DNA of 64,000 nt from Coptis chinensis (GCA_015680905.1 CM027385.1:18544501-18608500), one strand, 5' to 3'; counted from the stretch's first letter, positions 36,694 through 51,075 are shown. Notes: a model not told the origin generated them from the letters alone. Numbers and translations are program-made.

Positions 36694-38218
36694 ATAGTGT
36701 AAGATCCGTTATTTTCAGAATCAATATTTCTACAAACCGCGAGAACCCACGCGCAGCGGAATCAATGGGGTTCTCAAGATTTTGGATTAGAGAGCATACC
36801 TTTTAGATCCGGTTTAGATAACTCTGAGAATCCAAGCTTTATGAATCCGAATCAACAATCCCTTGATCTTCTGTTATATTCCTTTAGAACAGATTGGACG
36901 CTGTGTCGGCAACGATTTACCAATCCCCTTCTTTCTCACAAAGCTAGATCCAATTTTGGATCTATCTTTTCTTGCCTCTTTTTCTGTTTCAGTGAATAGT
37001 GAATTTCGGCCAGAGAGAGAGTATTCTATTTATAGGCTACAACAGGGACCATGAGGAGAAATTAGGGTTGGGCCTCCTGACGGGCTTGGGCTTCCTATGT
37101 TAAGCCCGAAACCTGCGGCCCAAGTCCATCAACAAATGGCTTATTCCACTAAAGGCCATTGTTGCACTACCACCCTAATCCCAAATTACGTGTCAGCGTT
37201 TATGGGCTCCATATTATATGCTCGTTAATCTCCCCGTGTTTAAGATATCGAATGTCCGTTGATTAAGTCAAGTTACTGACAACTACATTAATCAATTTCT
37301 TATGTCCTTGAGTAATACTACTCAACCTCATCACTACTACAGAAAATGTCATATACCACTGTTTTTTAGAGTGGTAAAAGACCTTTTACCACTGTTTCTA
37401 AACCGTGGTATCAACTGGGGTGGTAAATACTTCTTGTAAAACCGTGGTTTAAACTTGTATCTATTAACCACGGTTTATTCTAGAATTGTAGTAATAAGTT
37501 TTCAAACCGTGGTATATGACCAATACAAAGTACTAATTTTTTTTTTAGGAAACCGTGGTATAAAGTTAACATATTCGCCACGGTTCTTCCAGAACAGTGG
37601 TATATAATTTTTTTTTATTTAAAAAAAAAAATCCCTAATTATTTAAATATTCCAATCACCTAATATTCATAAAATCATGCTTATAACATTCCACTCCAAC
37701 ACCACATGACTAGTTCTAAACACCATCCGAAAACAATTCATTCCAAATCGAAAATAATCCAAATTCTAATCAATACAAATATATTATAAAGAACCTCCGA
37801 ACAAAGTTATTCCATCGTGTTGTGTATTCCAAAATTGTATTGCAATGAAAGAATTACAAAATAAACAAAAAAAAAAAATATAACTCTATAACTTCACCAA
37901 GAACATTCTCCTCTGTGCTGACATTCTCATCCCAAGAACATTCAACCAAGAAATAGTTGTGATTACAAAATAAAGAAAAAGTATGAGTACGACAATGTAG
38001 AAAATCTATAACCAAACACTTATGATACCTTGCTAAATAATTGGTTCCTTAAGATTCTTCAAGTATGGTTAGTTGGTTGTGACGTATAATTTGTCGAGGT
38101 CACCATTGTTGCATACTCATGAAGAAGCATCTTGTTAAATGAAAACTAAATGGATACGAAATATAAAGAATCAAAATAAGAATTGCATCCAAACATAGGT
38201 TTTGTTCGTTGAAATGAC

Positions 38219-39367
38219 CTAATTTCGAGAGTTCTCATTTCGAAGAAAATCCAAAAGCTTCTTTGGTGAAATTGGAAGGCAGACAAAGGTGGCTGCACTT
38301 AACACAAGACCGGTAGGCCTTCCTAGATTGTCTACACTCTTTCTCGTCATTACCCTTACATCATCATCTCCAGTTCCTGATAATGTGGTCCATGTATGAG
38401 TTGTGGTAGCACTAACACTAGAACAAAAGCTTATTACCATCCTCTCAGTTAGCTTCAACATACTTCTGCCATCTCGACTTGTTATCATTATTCAATAAAA
38501 TGTTAAACTGTAATTATTCCTACATATTGATCGATCAGGAGATGATGGAAAAATTAAGTTGATTACAAGAAGAAGCAAGAAACATTTATGGTAGACATAC
38601 CACCAATATCTCCACGAGGAATGCTAGTTGGATAGCTATTAAACTTGCAAGGCATTCACACGGCTGATCTAAGGTTGCAAATGCTTAGCACCAAATGTGA
38701 GTCTGGACTCAACCAAGGGTTTATACATATTATGAACAGATTTATCATCTAGCTCAATGTGCTCCACCCATGTTACCTAAGAAAATATGTAAGCATCACA
38801 GGGTTAAGAAAGTGGCTCTTAAGGTGTATCGTCATCATGCATTTCAAAAATGATCATTTACCTTAGCCATTTGGCATTTCTTATATCAAGGTTGTAATTG
38901 ATCCTATGAAACATCCACAACAGCTCACGTTCCTTCCAAATGTAGTTTATGCCGTCATCTGAAAAGTATAAAGGATTTTAGCTTTCTAAAATTAACTAAC
39001 CTATGTACTATTGCAGGTCATTAAGGTTAGATATAGGTTTATATCTGACCAAGATATACAATTAGATTCTAGTTCTTTGATTGTGTGAGAGTAAAGTAAT
39101 TAAGTTAGATTAATTACCACTTGCAAGGCACCATTATAATTTCCTGCTACTCCTGTTGACAAGACTTCAAGAGTGATGGCTCTTGAGACAACACCAGAGA
39201 ACATATTCAACCACTGATTCTAGTTATCACAAGAACTAGAGAAGTTTATTATACTAGCTTGATTAATGCGTGCTTAATTATGATTCAGTGTAATTCATTG
39301 CAAAGTTACATACCGCGTCCATCAGAATCTCAACAAGGGTAGTATGATTCATGATAACAAGACTCGT
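38219..39367 (-). pseudogene. Captured HD-ZIP class IV (PDF2/ATML1-type) START-region fragment with introns
   Basis: Minus strand, in gene order. 39367-39314 encodes TSLVIMNHTTLVEILMDA, with a GT donor. About 39222-39118 encodes [20 protein letters not shown] and [11 protein letters not shown]. About 38965-38865 is weaker. About 38787-38605 encodes [16 protein letters not shown] then [12 protein letters not shown]. 38488-38219 encodes [57 protein letters not shown] and ends FLRNENSR. This is the START and post-START segment of epidermal HD-ZIP IV factors. No homeodomain is present. Retained introns show genomic, not RNA-mediated, capture. In-frame stops occur in the fourth exon (after FGAKHLQP and further on), so it is non-coding as a protein. 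Confidence 0.88.
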
Positions 39368-39399
39368 CAATAGGGTTTTCCCCAATTCCCCTTGGAAAT

Positions 39400-40900
39400 G
39401 ATTGGAAATATTCTTCGGTATTAATAGGCAAGCTAAAAACTAACTAAACCCTCTCTATAGGCCATCGCCAGGCCTGTATAGGTCACTAGCAGGCAAGCTA
39501 AAACCTAACTAAACCCTTCAACAAATTCACAAAAAGAAAAATAACCTAAGTCCTCAAAAAAGCAAGGATACTAAAAATACACCAATTGAAATTTCCTCAC
39601 CTCATCAACAAGTGATCAGTATACTTTTAGAGTAAAATCTTGAATATAATTTTCGGTTACAAGAAATCTTCCCTTTTTTTCTTGACCATAGAGAAACATA
39701 TTACAACATATTTAGGATTGTTGTGATCATATTTAGGAATTTCCAATGATTGTAGCATGACCCAAGACTTGCTTACACCATATTCATGCATCACCCATAA
39801 CCAAGCACTGCACATTTCCACTAAAGAAAATTAAACAAAGCTTCGATTTAAATGTTGTCAAGCTCATAAGGAAATCACAGTTGTTATATACTTCTATGCA
39901 GGCAATGGCAACCCATCTTTTGTCCAATAGCCCTAAGCAAGAATTAGTTTATTAGAAACATCAACTACATTACTCACTAACCAATGAAGAGCACCACTAC
40001 GAAATATACTCGGAGAACCACGGTCAAACCTTTAATAAGGAATATTTTTATGGATACTTCTCCACACCTTAGCATCAAAGGAGTACTCAATGACATTGGC
40101 AATGCACCATCAGCAAACTCGTATTACTATGTTGTAATTTTGTGGATAGTCATCTTACCAAAAACCAAGTATATATATCACTGTGAATCTGCCAAAAATA
40201 GTTTATACCGTTGTCACAAATAGAAAAATAACCTAAGTTCTCAAAAATGCAAGATACTAAGAATAACTTACCTTATCAACAAGTAAACAACCATCTCAAA
40301 AGAAGGTTATCTATCCGTCCTCAAAGCTTAAATGCCCACTACCTCAAGAAAATCAGGTGGCATTTCACTTCCACAATGAGACCAAGGATCTTCATATATA
40401 ACTGAATCTTGATTCAGAATACCAACTTCTCCTACCCATACCATATTTCTTCCGAAATTACCCAGCACCAAATTTTAACCCCAGCAGTGTATATGTCCTT
40501 CATCTTGCTGCAATAACAACAAAGTACATGGAGAGGCAGAAAATCGTAGAAACAAAGTCCATTTTATAAACTAAAATACCCAAAATTTGAGTCCAAATTT
40601 TGCAAAGAAAAAGTTATTCAATTTAATAAGAGCAACCTTGCAATTTATTCAGTAAAGTTTAAGAAATTAAATCAATAAAAAGCAACTTACTTGCATAAAA
40701 AGAGCAACCTCGCAACTTTATCCACAGGAGAGAGATAGAGCAACCTTGCTCGAAATAATGAACGGGACTTGGAGAAATCGGGGAGAGATCGAGCAGTAAT
40801 TTGGGGAGAGATCGAGTAGAAATTGGGGAGAGATCGAATAGAAATTGGGGAGCACAATCCCTAGTGACGATTTTTAGGAAGTTGGAAGAGGGAGATATAA
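39400..40900. other. CACTA interior without recognised coding sequence
   Basis: No transposase (TNPA/TNPD-type) motif and no further HD-ZIP exons found by eye. A short direct repeat (GGCAAGCTAAAA(A)CTAACTAAACCC) occurs at about 39428 and 39493. Three GGGGAGAGATCGAG/AAT repeats occur at about 40780-40850, near the subterminal region. Confidence 0.4.
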
Positions 40901-42599
40901 CAAGAGACAGTTTCTGACTTTTTTTTCCGATTTTATTTTCTAATTTTTTTGAGTGAGTAGTTTGGCTAGACCACTATTATCCACGGTAGGTGTAAATTTT
41001 TGAAAAACAGACACCACCTTTTTTGAGAAACAGTGGGGTATGCGATTATCTAAAAACAAATTAGGCGATATTTGTTTGTATCGTGGTATAAGGCATATTA
41101 TATACCACTGTGTCATGAAAACAGTGGTATTTGGATGTACCAAAACTACAAATGCAAATTGTACCATGGTAAGTGACTATTAACTACTCTTATTAACAAC
41201 ACAGTGGTATATATCATTTCACCCACCGTGGTTAATGTCTATTTTTGTAGTAGTGCATTGTCATGTCGGAATAAATCCACCTGCAGGGTTTACATGACAA
41301 TCTTTTTGAGCTCCTCAAGGGGACATCATCAACTCGACTTCTTAAGGGACGCGGATTCCTTCTATAATCAAAAACACACCTTACATACAATGTCATTACC
41401 TAATCCATCGAGTTTGTTGATTCACAAATGAATATCACTCATTGATGATTTAAAGCAATGTATAATGCATGTAAGTGCCCGTTATTATATCCGGATTAGG
41501 AGGACAAGCATCCATAATAACAGAGGCGTTTGTTATCTTATATTGTCAGTATAAGGAGAAACAACCTCACTTGGTCCTGTTCAATACACACAAAGTGTAC
41601 TAATGTAATCCTATAGTCAAGATAGACTAATACCAGATTATACTACAACCGTACCAATGGTTTGTCCAAATCCATCTAGGTTGTGAACGATTACTTATAC
41701 TTTATAAGGTAGATGATATGATCTTACATTATGTCCACACCATATCATCTACAACATAAAGTATTAGACACATGCATATAACTAATAACATATATAATAT
41801 GTATAACATTTGCCCATATGATTCTCATTCAAAAAATAAAGAATTAGAGTTAATACAAAAGTAATGCTTTTAGTATATAACCCTATCAGATAGTTGATCA
41901 GGCCTCAAATATCTATTTCTATCCCCTTACACTATTTCAATTCAGTCAAAATTATGATCTATAACGTAGAAATCCTCCAAATCTCCTTCAAAATCTCACC
42001 AAATTTTCGTCAATATTATTTAGTCAATGCTTTAGAAACTCTCACCAACTTTTCGTCTCCTTAAAAATCTCCTGTTCCTTCCTAATGAAGTGGATAACTC
42101 CTCAGGAACACCGTTCTGTTGTTGTAATCTTCATCTTGAAAGCTCCTTGATCTTACCTTAGTTTCCTCCATGCCTTCTATCAAGACTTTTTGAACTTCTA
42201 GTAATGGGGACATTTTTAGGGGAGACTGGGAGTGAGATAACATAAGGTGTGTCATGATCCAGTGCCTCTTTTTGTTTCCAAGAATAGGCAAATTTCCCTC
42301 TCGCTCAATTGTCTTATATTCATTCTTCATCTTTTCTTTCCATTTAAGGTAAAATCCTCCACTACCTATAGTGAGAGTTCTTTAGTGGAATCAAAATTCT
42401 CTCTTTATATCCTCCCTCTTTTAACATCAATATTCTACAACAGCCTCTATCCCTCTCGGGTTGGGAATGAACCAACACCATGTCCGTTCCTCAAACCGGA
42501 ATGGAGCGGAGACATTAGACAAGGAACTCTTCAAAACAGTTCAGCTACCTCTACAAATACAGAGTCTTATGAGGATAAAGCTCAAGGAAGAATGAAACA

Positions 42600-44000
42600 A
42601 ACTATTGATGTTTCATCCCTTCCTTTTCCAACTCGCAAAGGTGATAACCCAGCAATAAAAATCCCTATGGCTTCGGTAGAGAGAGGAATAGAAGCTTGCA
42701 AACACGCATTGATTGCTAGAATGGACCACAAAACTCTCAACTTAGATTTTATCATATTGGTAATTAGCTCTGGCTGGGGATTATCTAAAGTAGTAAAGCT
42801 ATCGCCTTTAGGGAAAGGTTACATTTTGTTTGATTTACTAATGGGATGGATTACAATAAGGTCTTCTTTGGTGGTCCGTGGTACCTACAAGGACAAATGG
42901 TTAGATTTATTAGATGGACTCCGAATTTTAACATTGAAACTCATAAACAAACTTCTGGGTTTGTGTGGGTCAAATTCCCAGGGTTACCTTTTGAATACTG
43001 GGAAGTAGACACCCTGATGAGTATGGGAAGAGATTTGGGTTGCCCTATTTGAGTGGATATGAATTCTCTGGAAAGAACAAATGGATACTATGCTAGTGTT
43101 TTAGTTGAAATAAACCTAACGAATCCACTTCCAAAAAAAATCTCAGTCGAGGTGCCGGAGATTGGGGTGGAGTTCTGGCAGGATATACAATATGGCGCAA
43201 TTCCAAAATTTTGCAATTATTGCAAGATTGTTGGACACATTGTCTCAGAGTGTAGACAGATGAACAAGGACAAGGATGCAATTGCACAAAATAATATGGT
43301 AGAAATTCCTCAGACAAACAGAGGGAAGGAACCAATGGAATAGGGAGAGCAGGCAGTAGGCAGGAGATTGTCCAAGAGCCAAAAGAGGGGACTAAGAAGA
43401 AGGAACCAAGACAAAGAATGGAGACTTAGAGTTGAGCAAGTAAGAATAAAAGAAGAAGCAGGGACAAGTAATGTAAAGGAGAATCTCCAAGATACTCAAA
43501 AGGGTACAATAAATGGCTCAGCCGAGCAAAATGAGATCTCTAAAGGGATGGGAATAGAAGTAGTAATACTTATGGTAAACTCTAGTGAACGAACAAATGA
43601 ATTTGAAGAGACGCAAGCTATTGTCATTCATATGAACGACAGCATGGAGCCTTTTACCTTGATGACAAAAAAAGAGGAACTCATGAGGTTTAACATAGAA
43701 ACATGCAGATTTCATTTGTTGACAGAAATATCTGAAACAGGAGAGGCTTCAGACGATAAGATGACATCAAACAGAGAACTAGAACATTTTCATGATCGAA
43801 TCAGAAATACTACCTCTATTGAACTTGAGCCCTGTACTCTAAAACCTGTCAGATTAAGCATGATAACTATATCAGGAAAACAGTGTGGAGGGGGAAAGAG
43901 TATGAATCAAAGCAAGCAGAAAGATTCTTCAGCAAAGAGTCATAACAGTGGTAAGAAGGCAAAGGGTAGACCAAGAGGCTCCAAAAATAAAAATCACTGA
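42600..44000 (+). pseudogene. LINE ORF1 (DUF4283/zinc-knuckle nucleic-acid-binding protein), decayed
   Basis: The DUF4283-type region is visible in shifted frames (VFFGGPWYLQGQMVRFIRWT, GFVWVKFPGLPFEYWEVDTL). It is followed by a zinc knuckle CNYCKIVGHIVSEC (C-x2-C-x4-H-x4-C, about 43210-43250) and a basic tail with an AT-hook-like GKKAKGRPRGSKNKNH at its end (about 43950-43997). This protein coats LINE RNA in plant L1 elements. The frame changes near 42840 and 43050, with a stop near 43343. Confidence 0.8.
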
Positions 44001-47000
44001 TGATTACATCCATGTGTTTTTGGAATGTTAGAGGCACTAATGAGGTGGAAAAAGCTAGGGAAATCAACAAGGTTTGTGTGGAGAAGAAAGTGAGTGTTTT
44101 CAGTCTCCTAGAAACCAAGGTTCGACAAAGTAAGTATGAGTATATAAGAAACATTTATTTCCCAGCATGGGAACACATGAATAACTATGGTAAGGATCCA
44201 ATAGGTAGAATATGGATATGTTGGGATTCTTATAATCTAGAGATAATCAAGCTATAGGAATCTGACCAATTCATTCACTGTAAAGTTTTATTCAAACCTA
44301 CCAATGAGGAATTTCTCCTTATAGTGGTTTATGCAAGGAACTCCGAAGCTCTAAGACTTAAATTATGGAAAGATATCCTTTCAATTCAAGGTGTAGTAGC
44401 TATACCTTAGACAGTAGTCGGAGATTTTAACAACATCACCAAAGCAGAGGAGAGATTTAGAGGTAGTCCAATGCATCCGAGAGAAGCATAGGAGCTTGTT
44501 GATTGTATTCAAACATCTGGACTAGCAGATTTAAGTTTTAATGGCATCTTTTACACTTGGAATAATAAGGTTGAAGGTAGAGGTAGAATAATGACTAAGA
44601 TTGATAGATGTTTGGTGAATAGCTTGTGGAATGATGAGTATCTATCTTCAAAGGCTGAATTTCTTCCTCACGAAGTATCAAATCACTCTCCTATTCTCAT
44701 ATTCTGGAATGATTATGGAAGAAAAGTTGCACCCTTCAGATTTAAGAACTATTGGACTGAACATAGAGAATTCCAGTCTATGTTGAAAGAAGTGTGGGAA
44801 GTTCAATTGTTCTCTAATCCAATGTATGTTCTCATGAAAAAATTGAAGAGTCTCAAGGAAATTAAGAATTAAGCCATGGGCTAGATGCAATTTCTCGAAT
44901 ATTTATGGGAGAGTGGCCCAAGCAAGGGAATTCTTATATGATGTATAAAGACAAGTTCAAGCCAATCCTGGAGATCCATTTTTGGGTTAGCAAGAGAAGG
45001 AAGCTCTAAAAAAATACAGTGAACTGGCTAGGATTGAAGAGGCTGAAATCAAAGGTACTTAGGACAATGAATGGATGAGAGAAGGAGATAAATGCACTAC
45101 TTTCTTCTTCAAATCACAGGAGGAAAAAAAAAAAAGCAAGAAAAGGAATTTGGTATGTTCAGAACACTCAAGGGGTTAACATCTCTATCCAAGCTGAAGT
45201 AACCAAAACCATAGTTGATTATTATGCCGACATTCTAGGATTTGAAGCTGAGGAAATTAGTGGCGATGAGTTCTTTAATAGTTTGCAGATCAAAGCAACT
45301 ATTCCAACACTCCTATAGAGCTCACTTGAATTTGAAGTCACTCCAGTTGAAGTCAAGTTAGCTTTATTCGGCATGAAAGATAACACAACTCTTGGACTAG
45401 ATGGGTTTACGCCTTATTTCTTCAAAAAATGTTGGTCCCTTGTTAGTCATGATTTTACTTTAGCTATCTTAAATACATTTAAATACTATAAATTTCCTAG
45501 AGGTGTAAATGCTACGTTCATATGTCTCATCCCTAAAGTCAGCAATCCCTCAAAGTTTGAAGATTTTAGACCTATAACATTATGTAACACCACTTACAAG
45601 TGCATAACTAAGATTATTTCGAACAGGATTAAGTTGGTCATTAATGATTTAGTACATGCTAATCAATCAGCTTTCATTCCTGGCAGATCAATTTAGGAAA
45701 ATATTCTCTAATCACATGAACTTCTTAGAGTATATGAAAGGAAGCACAGAACTTTGAGATGTTCAATCAAGTTAGATATAAAGAAAGCTTATGACATGGT
45801 CAGTTGGGATGCTATCTTGGCCATGCTCAAAATCTTCAAGTTTCCACCAATCATAAACAGATGGATAAGAACGTGTATTGTGACTCCAACCTATTCAGTA
45901 ATGATAAATGGAGCTCTAGATGGGTATTTTGGTGGTGGAAGAGGTCTATGTCAAGGAGGTCCGCTATCCCCCTTTCTCTTTGTTCTAGTGATGGAAATTC
46001 TAAGCTGTGTCCTGGTTCAAAGTATCTCGAATAGATCTATCTCATACCATTAAAAATGCAGGAAGGTGAAACTTTCACATCTTTCATTTGCGGATGATGT
46101 ACTCATGTTTTGTAAAGGTGAAATTGCATCATTCCAAGCTATCAAGGCATGTCTAGAAGAGTTTGGTAAAGCTACAGGATTAAAGATCAACAATCACAAG
46201 ACATCTCTTCCGACTGGAGCTTTAAATTACCAAGATGCTTTTGCGCTAGCTGCAATTCTAAATGCCGAGCTGATTAAACCTCCATTTAGATATCACAAAC
46301 TTCCTCTCATCTCAACAAGATTGGGCATTCGAGAATGCCAGCCTCTAGTAGAGAAAGTCATGCACAAAATCACAAATTGGAAGTCTAGATTACTATCCCA
46401 TGCAGGGAGGCTAATCCTGATCAACTCTGTCATGCTTGCTTTTCATATATATTGGGCCAGAACATTTATGCTGTCGAAGAAAACTCTTGAACAGGTGGAA
46501 AAAATGTGCACTCAATTTCTTTGGACTGGCACTATCTTGAAAATAGGGCACCACCAAACAAGCTGGAAGTCTATTTGTCTCCCAAAAGACGAAGGAGGAT
46601 TGGGAGTAATGAACTTATAGAGATGGAACTTAGGATTGTACTATGGATTAATCTTCAAGTTAGTCACAAGAGAGGACACAATTTGGGTAGACTTGACATG
46701 GAAGCAACAAATCAAGGATCAATTTTTCTGGTCGATGAATATCCCCTAAGACTGCTCGTGGACATGGAGAAGTATATTGGGAACTAGGAAGGAAGCAAAT
46801 TTTTTTATCAGATATACAATTGTAAATGGAGAGGATACCCTTTTATGGCATGATATATGGTGTTCTCATTCCCCGTTGATTGAAGATACAGAAGCCAAGG
46901 CTGAATGGATATTTCCACTGAATACGAAGGCGAGTGCACTAATTTCTCAAGGAAACTGGAATTCTGAAGTTACGGAATTGAGGTCTTAAACCTTAAAGGA

Positions 47001-48062
47001 GGTAGTTATGGCTGTAGAAATCAATAGGCACCTGACCTTGGACAACATAGTTTGGACTCCTCATCAAAGTGGCCATTTCACGTCCAATAGTGCATATACA
47101 ACGCTATCTCAGGTAAGAGAGAAAAACAAATGGCATAGTATGGTTTGGGGGAAATGGGTATTACCACGCCACTCTTTCACAATCTGGCAACTTTTCTCTA
47201 ATAGTATACCCACCCAGGATAGGCTGGTCCAGAAGAAAATTCTTTTCCAATCTTCCTGCTGCTTATGCAACAATGGCAGAGAGTTCTCCACCCATTTATT
47301 TTTTGAATGCTCTTTTTCGAGGATCTTCATCACTAGAGTCAAACAGCTATTGGGAATATTATTAGACACAAGAAATTCTAACAGAGAATGGACATCACTC
47401 ATGAGGCTATGCAAAACAAAGGATGTTGGCGAAATCTACAAAGTATTCATTTGTGTGGCAGTGAATAGTATTTGGAAGGAGAGGAATGCACGTAGATTTC
47501 AGCAAACTTCTAAAGTAGTTGAAGTAGTGGTTAACAAAATGGTGAGAGATGTGAGAAACTATTTGCAGGGGTTGAAGCCTGAGGTTAGAGATTTAGACAC
47601 AACCAGAAATCTGATGCTCTGACTAAACATTGAGTTCCAGTTCAAACAGTAGAGCAAATCATACTGTTTATGGAAGCCTCCTCAAGATGGTAGAATAAAA
47701 GCAAATACAGATGGGTCCTTGAACAACAAAGGCCCAGGACATGGTGGGGTGATGAGAAACTCTCAGGGTAGTGTTTTGGCTTGCTTCAGTGGGAATGTTG
47801 GGCTCAAATCGGTGATCTTCCAGGAACTAAAAGCGATTGAGATTTGCCTAGGTAGATGCATTAGAGAAGGATTCAATGAAGTTGAGCTAGAATCAGACTC
47901 TCTGAGAGCTATAAATGCAATTAACAAGTTAGAGAAACCTCCTTGGTACTACACTGATGTTCTTGCTTCCATTGAACTAAAGAAGTCTGAATTCCGATTC
48001 ATTTCCTTCACATATGTATTTCGAGAGGTTAATAGAGTTGTCGATTATTTAGCTACTCTAGT
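44000..48062 (+). pseudogene. LINE ORF2 (endonuclease, reverse transcriptase, zinc region, RNase H), decayed
   Basis: Apurinic-type endonuclease at 44000-44750 (CFWNVRGTNEVEKAREIN, LLETKVR). RT at 45350-46150 with the palm motifs KLDIKKAYDMVSWD, GRGLCQGGPLSPFLF and LSFADDVLMFC. The post-RT region (SHAGRLILINSVMLAF) and a zf-RVT segment (about 47030-47330) follow. RNase H at 47690-48062 has its acidic residues TDGSLNN, FQELKAIE, LESDSLRA and NRVVDY. Acquisition of a plant RNase H at the ORF2 C-terminus is known for this L1 lineage. Several in-frame stops are present, e.g. near 44256, 45318 and 46618. Confidence 0.88.
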
Positions 48063-48789
48063 GTAGGAAGATAATATTTGTACTGTTCACTTTGGCCCTC
48101 CTCTAGATAGAGAACTACAAGCCTATGTAAATGAGGATGCAAGTGGGCAAGTCTACGTAAGAAGACATTAAATTTTAATACACGTGAGGGTTTGCCTAAC
48201 CCTAGCTTATTTGTGGAAAAAAAAAATAATATGGAATAACCACCTTCTTATTGCCTTTCAGGTTACACGCCTATTCTAGAACCAGAAACCTCAAAGTATG
48301 CATTCTAGAATCAAAAGGAGCCTAAAAGGTACCAATTAAGAAGATCAGGAGAAAGTGCTAAAAGTCAACTGCTAAAAGTGAAAGGTCAAAGTCAACTGAA
48401 AGACCTAAAAAGTCAAAAGATCAAAACATCATTCTAAGACACTGCTATGATCAAGGCCCAACCCAACTCCTTCCAAGACCTGTACTCTACAAAGGAAGCT
48501 GCAGAAGACAAAAGGCCAAAGCTGCTATCAGACATGGGTTAGGCCCAAGGCCCACTACACTCAAGAAAGCTAAAGAAAGTTCTAGAATTAGGTTTCTTAA
48601 AGTCTAAAAAATTAGAGGGCTAAAAGGGTCAATCTCTTCACACTATATAAGTGAAGCGATGGCTCACTTTTAGAACCTTCTTGGATTGACAAAGAAAGTA
48701 GCATTTTACTTGTTTTAATATAATTAGTTTTTATTATTGTCTTTATTTGGTTTTATTGCTTTTAATTAAGTGTTTTTCATTTTCATGTT

Positions 48790-50087
<1,298 letters not shown>

Positions 50088-50471
50088 ATGTTCTTTAAGC
50101 TTTGGTTGATGAATCAAGTTTTTATTGCCTTCAATACAAAGTTTCAACCTTGTCTTCTACCTCATTACTTATTCTAATTTTGCATCAAAACTCCAAAACA
50201 CTAGTCATACTCATTTGACATGTTCAAATGAGTATAACTTTGTGAGCAAGCTATCCCAACTAAATCATTCCATACATGTTTTCTCTATTAAATAAATAGT
50301 TTTATTCATGTTTAGCCATTCAATGCAAGAACTAGTGTTTTCCACATAAAAAACAAGTTAAAGAAAGAATAGAAAGTTTAGAAAGATGTTTTTCAAACCA
50401 TAAAATCCCTTCCTCCTAACAAATGATCTAAGATGAACAACACACCCAATACCACTATATAACAACAATAT

Positions 50472-51030
50472 GTAGCCCATCATACCTGGGTTCTTGCCAT
50501 AAAGGCATCTGCTATCGAAAATGGTGGATGTGATCAGGTGGATCTCTTTTCCCGTCATACCTTTCAAATCTGGGTTGATTGAAATGCTTTGGAACCTCGG
50601 AGGTCCAGATCGCATCTACCAATGGGTTGCCGTTTAATCCCGCCACCAATTCGTTTGCCGCTCTGACCAAGCCTCTAACTTGATGCAGATTCGCCTCCCA
50701 GTCATTGGCAATCATTTCTATTACCTGCTTCGTTGTGATTCCATCCAACATATTTTCCCCCCGGTTTGGCCTTTCTGCCTCCTCTTCCTTTCTTTCGTTT
50801 GACTCCTCTCTCTCCGCCTCATTTATTGTTTCCCTTTCCCTCCGAAGTCCGTCGTTCTCTTCTCTCAACCTTACTATTTCTTCCTGCAAGAGCCTTGTTC
50901 CTTTTGAAATTGATGTCGTGGTCTCTTCCTCCCCCTACTCTCCCCCTTCACTCCTTACTGACTCCCCGTCCTCCTCTGGCACCACCACCTTTCTCGGTGT
51001 TCCTACTCCTCTTTTCACTACTGTTGCCAT
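50472..51030 (-). CDS. gag: Tat element gag, 5' part; fossil
   Basis: Minus-strand gag beginning at the ATG at 51030, 24 bases after the primer-binding site. It encodes a Glu/Arg-rich coiled coil (LQEEIVRLREENDGLRRERE) followed by the start of the conserved gag domain (PRFERYDGKRDPPDHIHHF). It ends at the second copy of GTAGC (50472-50476), the target duplication of element B. The long antisense frames here are only its mirror. Fossil. Confidence 0.82.
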
Positions 51031-51053
51031 CTTTTAAGTTGTTTTGATCTCTT

Positions 51054-51071
51054 TCCCCATAGACGGCGCCA
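51054..51071 (-). promoter_or_regulatory. Primer-binding site of the Tat element
   Basis: Reads TGGCGCCGTCTATGGGGA on the minus strand, close to the tRNA-Asp-type site (TGGCGCCGTTGCCGGGGA) used by Tat and Athila elements. It sits a few bases inside the 5' LTR. Confidence 0.82.
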
Positions 51072-51075
51072 AAAG

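Larger units (their letters stand above)
37332..41255. mobile_element. Non-autonomous CACTA (CMC) transposon carrying a host-gene fragment
   Basis: Ends CACTACTACAGAAAATG (37332) and ...TTTTTGTAGTAGTG (41255), the classical CACTA inverted repeat, with the 3-bp duplication CAT (37329-37331 and 41256-41258). Subterminal repeats are dense: AACCGTGGTAT / ATACCACGGTT variants at about 37404, 37441, 37460, 37505, 37551 and 37579 on the left and about 40980, 41083, 41128, 41200 and 41226 on the right. Such repeats are known transposase-binding regions. The interior has no transposase but carries minus-strand exons of an HD-ZIP IV gene. Length 3,924 bp. Confidence 0.93.
36698..41888. mobile_element. 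Solo LTR of an unclassified LTR retrotransposon, split by a CACTA element
   Basis: Starts TGTAAGATCCGTT and ends AACCCTATCA (TG...CA) between two copies of GATAG (36693-36697 and 41889-41893). After removing the CACTA and its 3-bp duplication about 1.26 kb remains, with no internal region or second LTR. It is therefore a solo LTR left by LTR-LTR recombination, or less likely a very short element. It lies exactly between the polypurine tract and the 3' LTR of element B. Family not recognised; GAACCCACGCGCAGCGGAAT near 36746 recalls some Copia LTRs. Confidence 0.75.
41972..48225 (+). mobile_element. Near full-length L1-type LINE with RNase H (same family as 3648-5773)
   Basis: About 6.25 kb ending in poly(A) near 48217-48226. 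Flanks ATAACGTAGAA (41961-41971) and ATAATATGGAA (48226-48236) match at 8 of 11 positions, a decayed duplication candidate. It has a 5' UTR of about 0.3-0.6 kb, ORF1 (about 42600-44000) and ORF2 (44000-48062). The ORF1 stop TGA (43998-44000) overlaps the ORF2 ATG (44000-44002) by one base, a stop-start arrangement suited to reinitiation. Both ORFs carry many stops and frame changes (roughly ten), so it is inactive. Confidence 0.92.

Noticed and set aside
36863-37054. Small ORF beginning in the solo LTR
   Set aside because: No family resemblance; contained in LTR sequence and not supported by other evidence.
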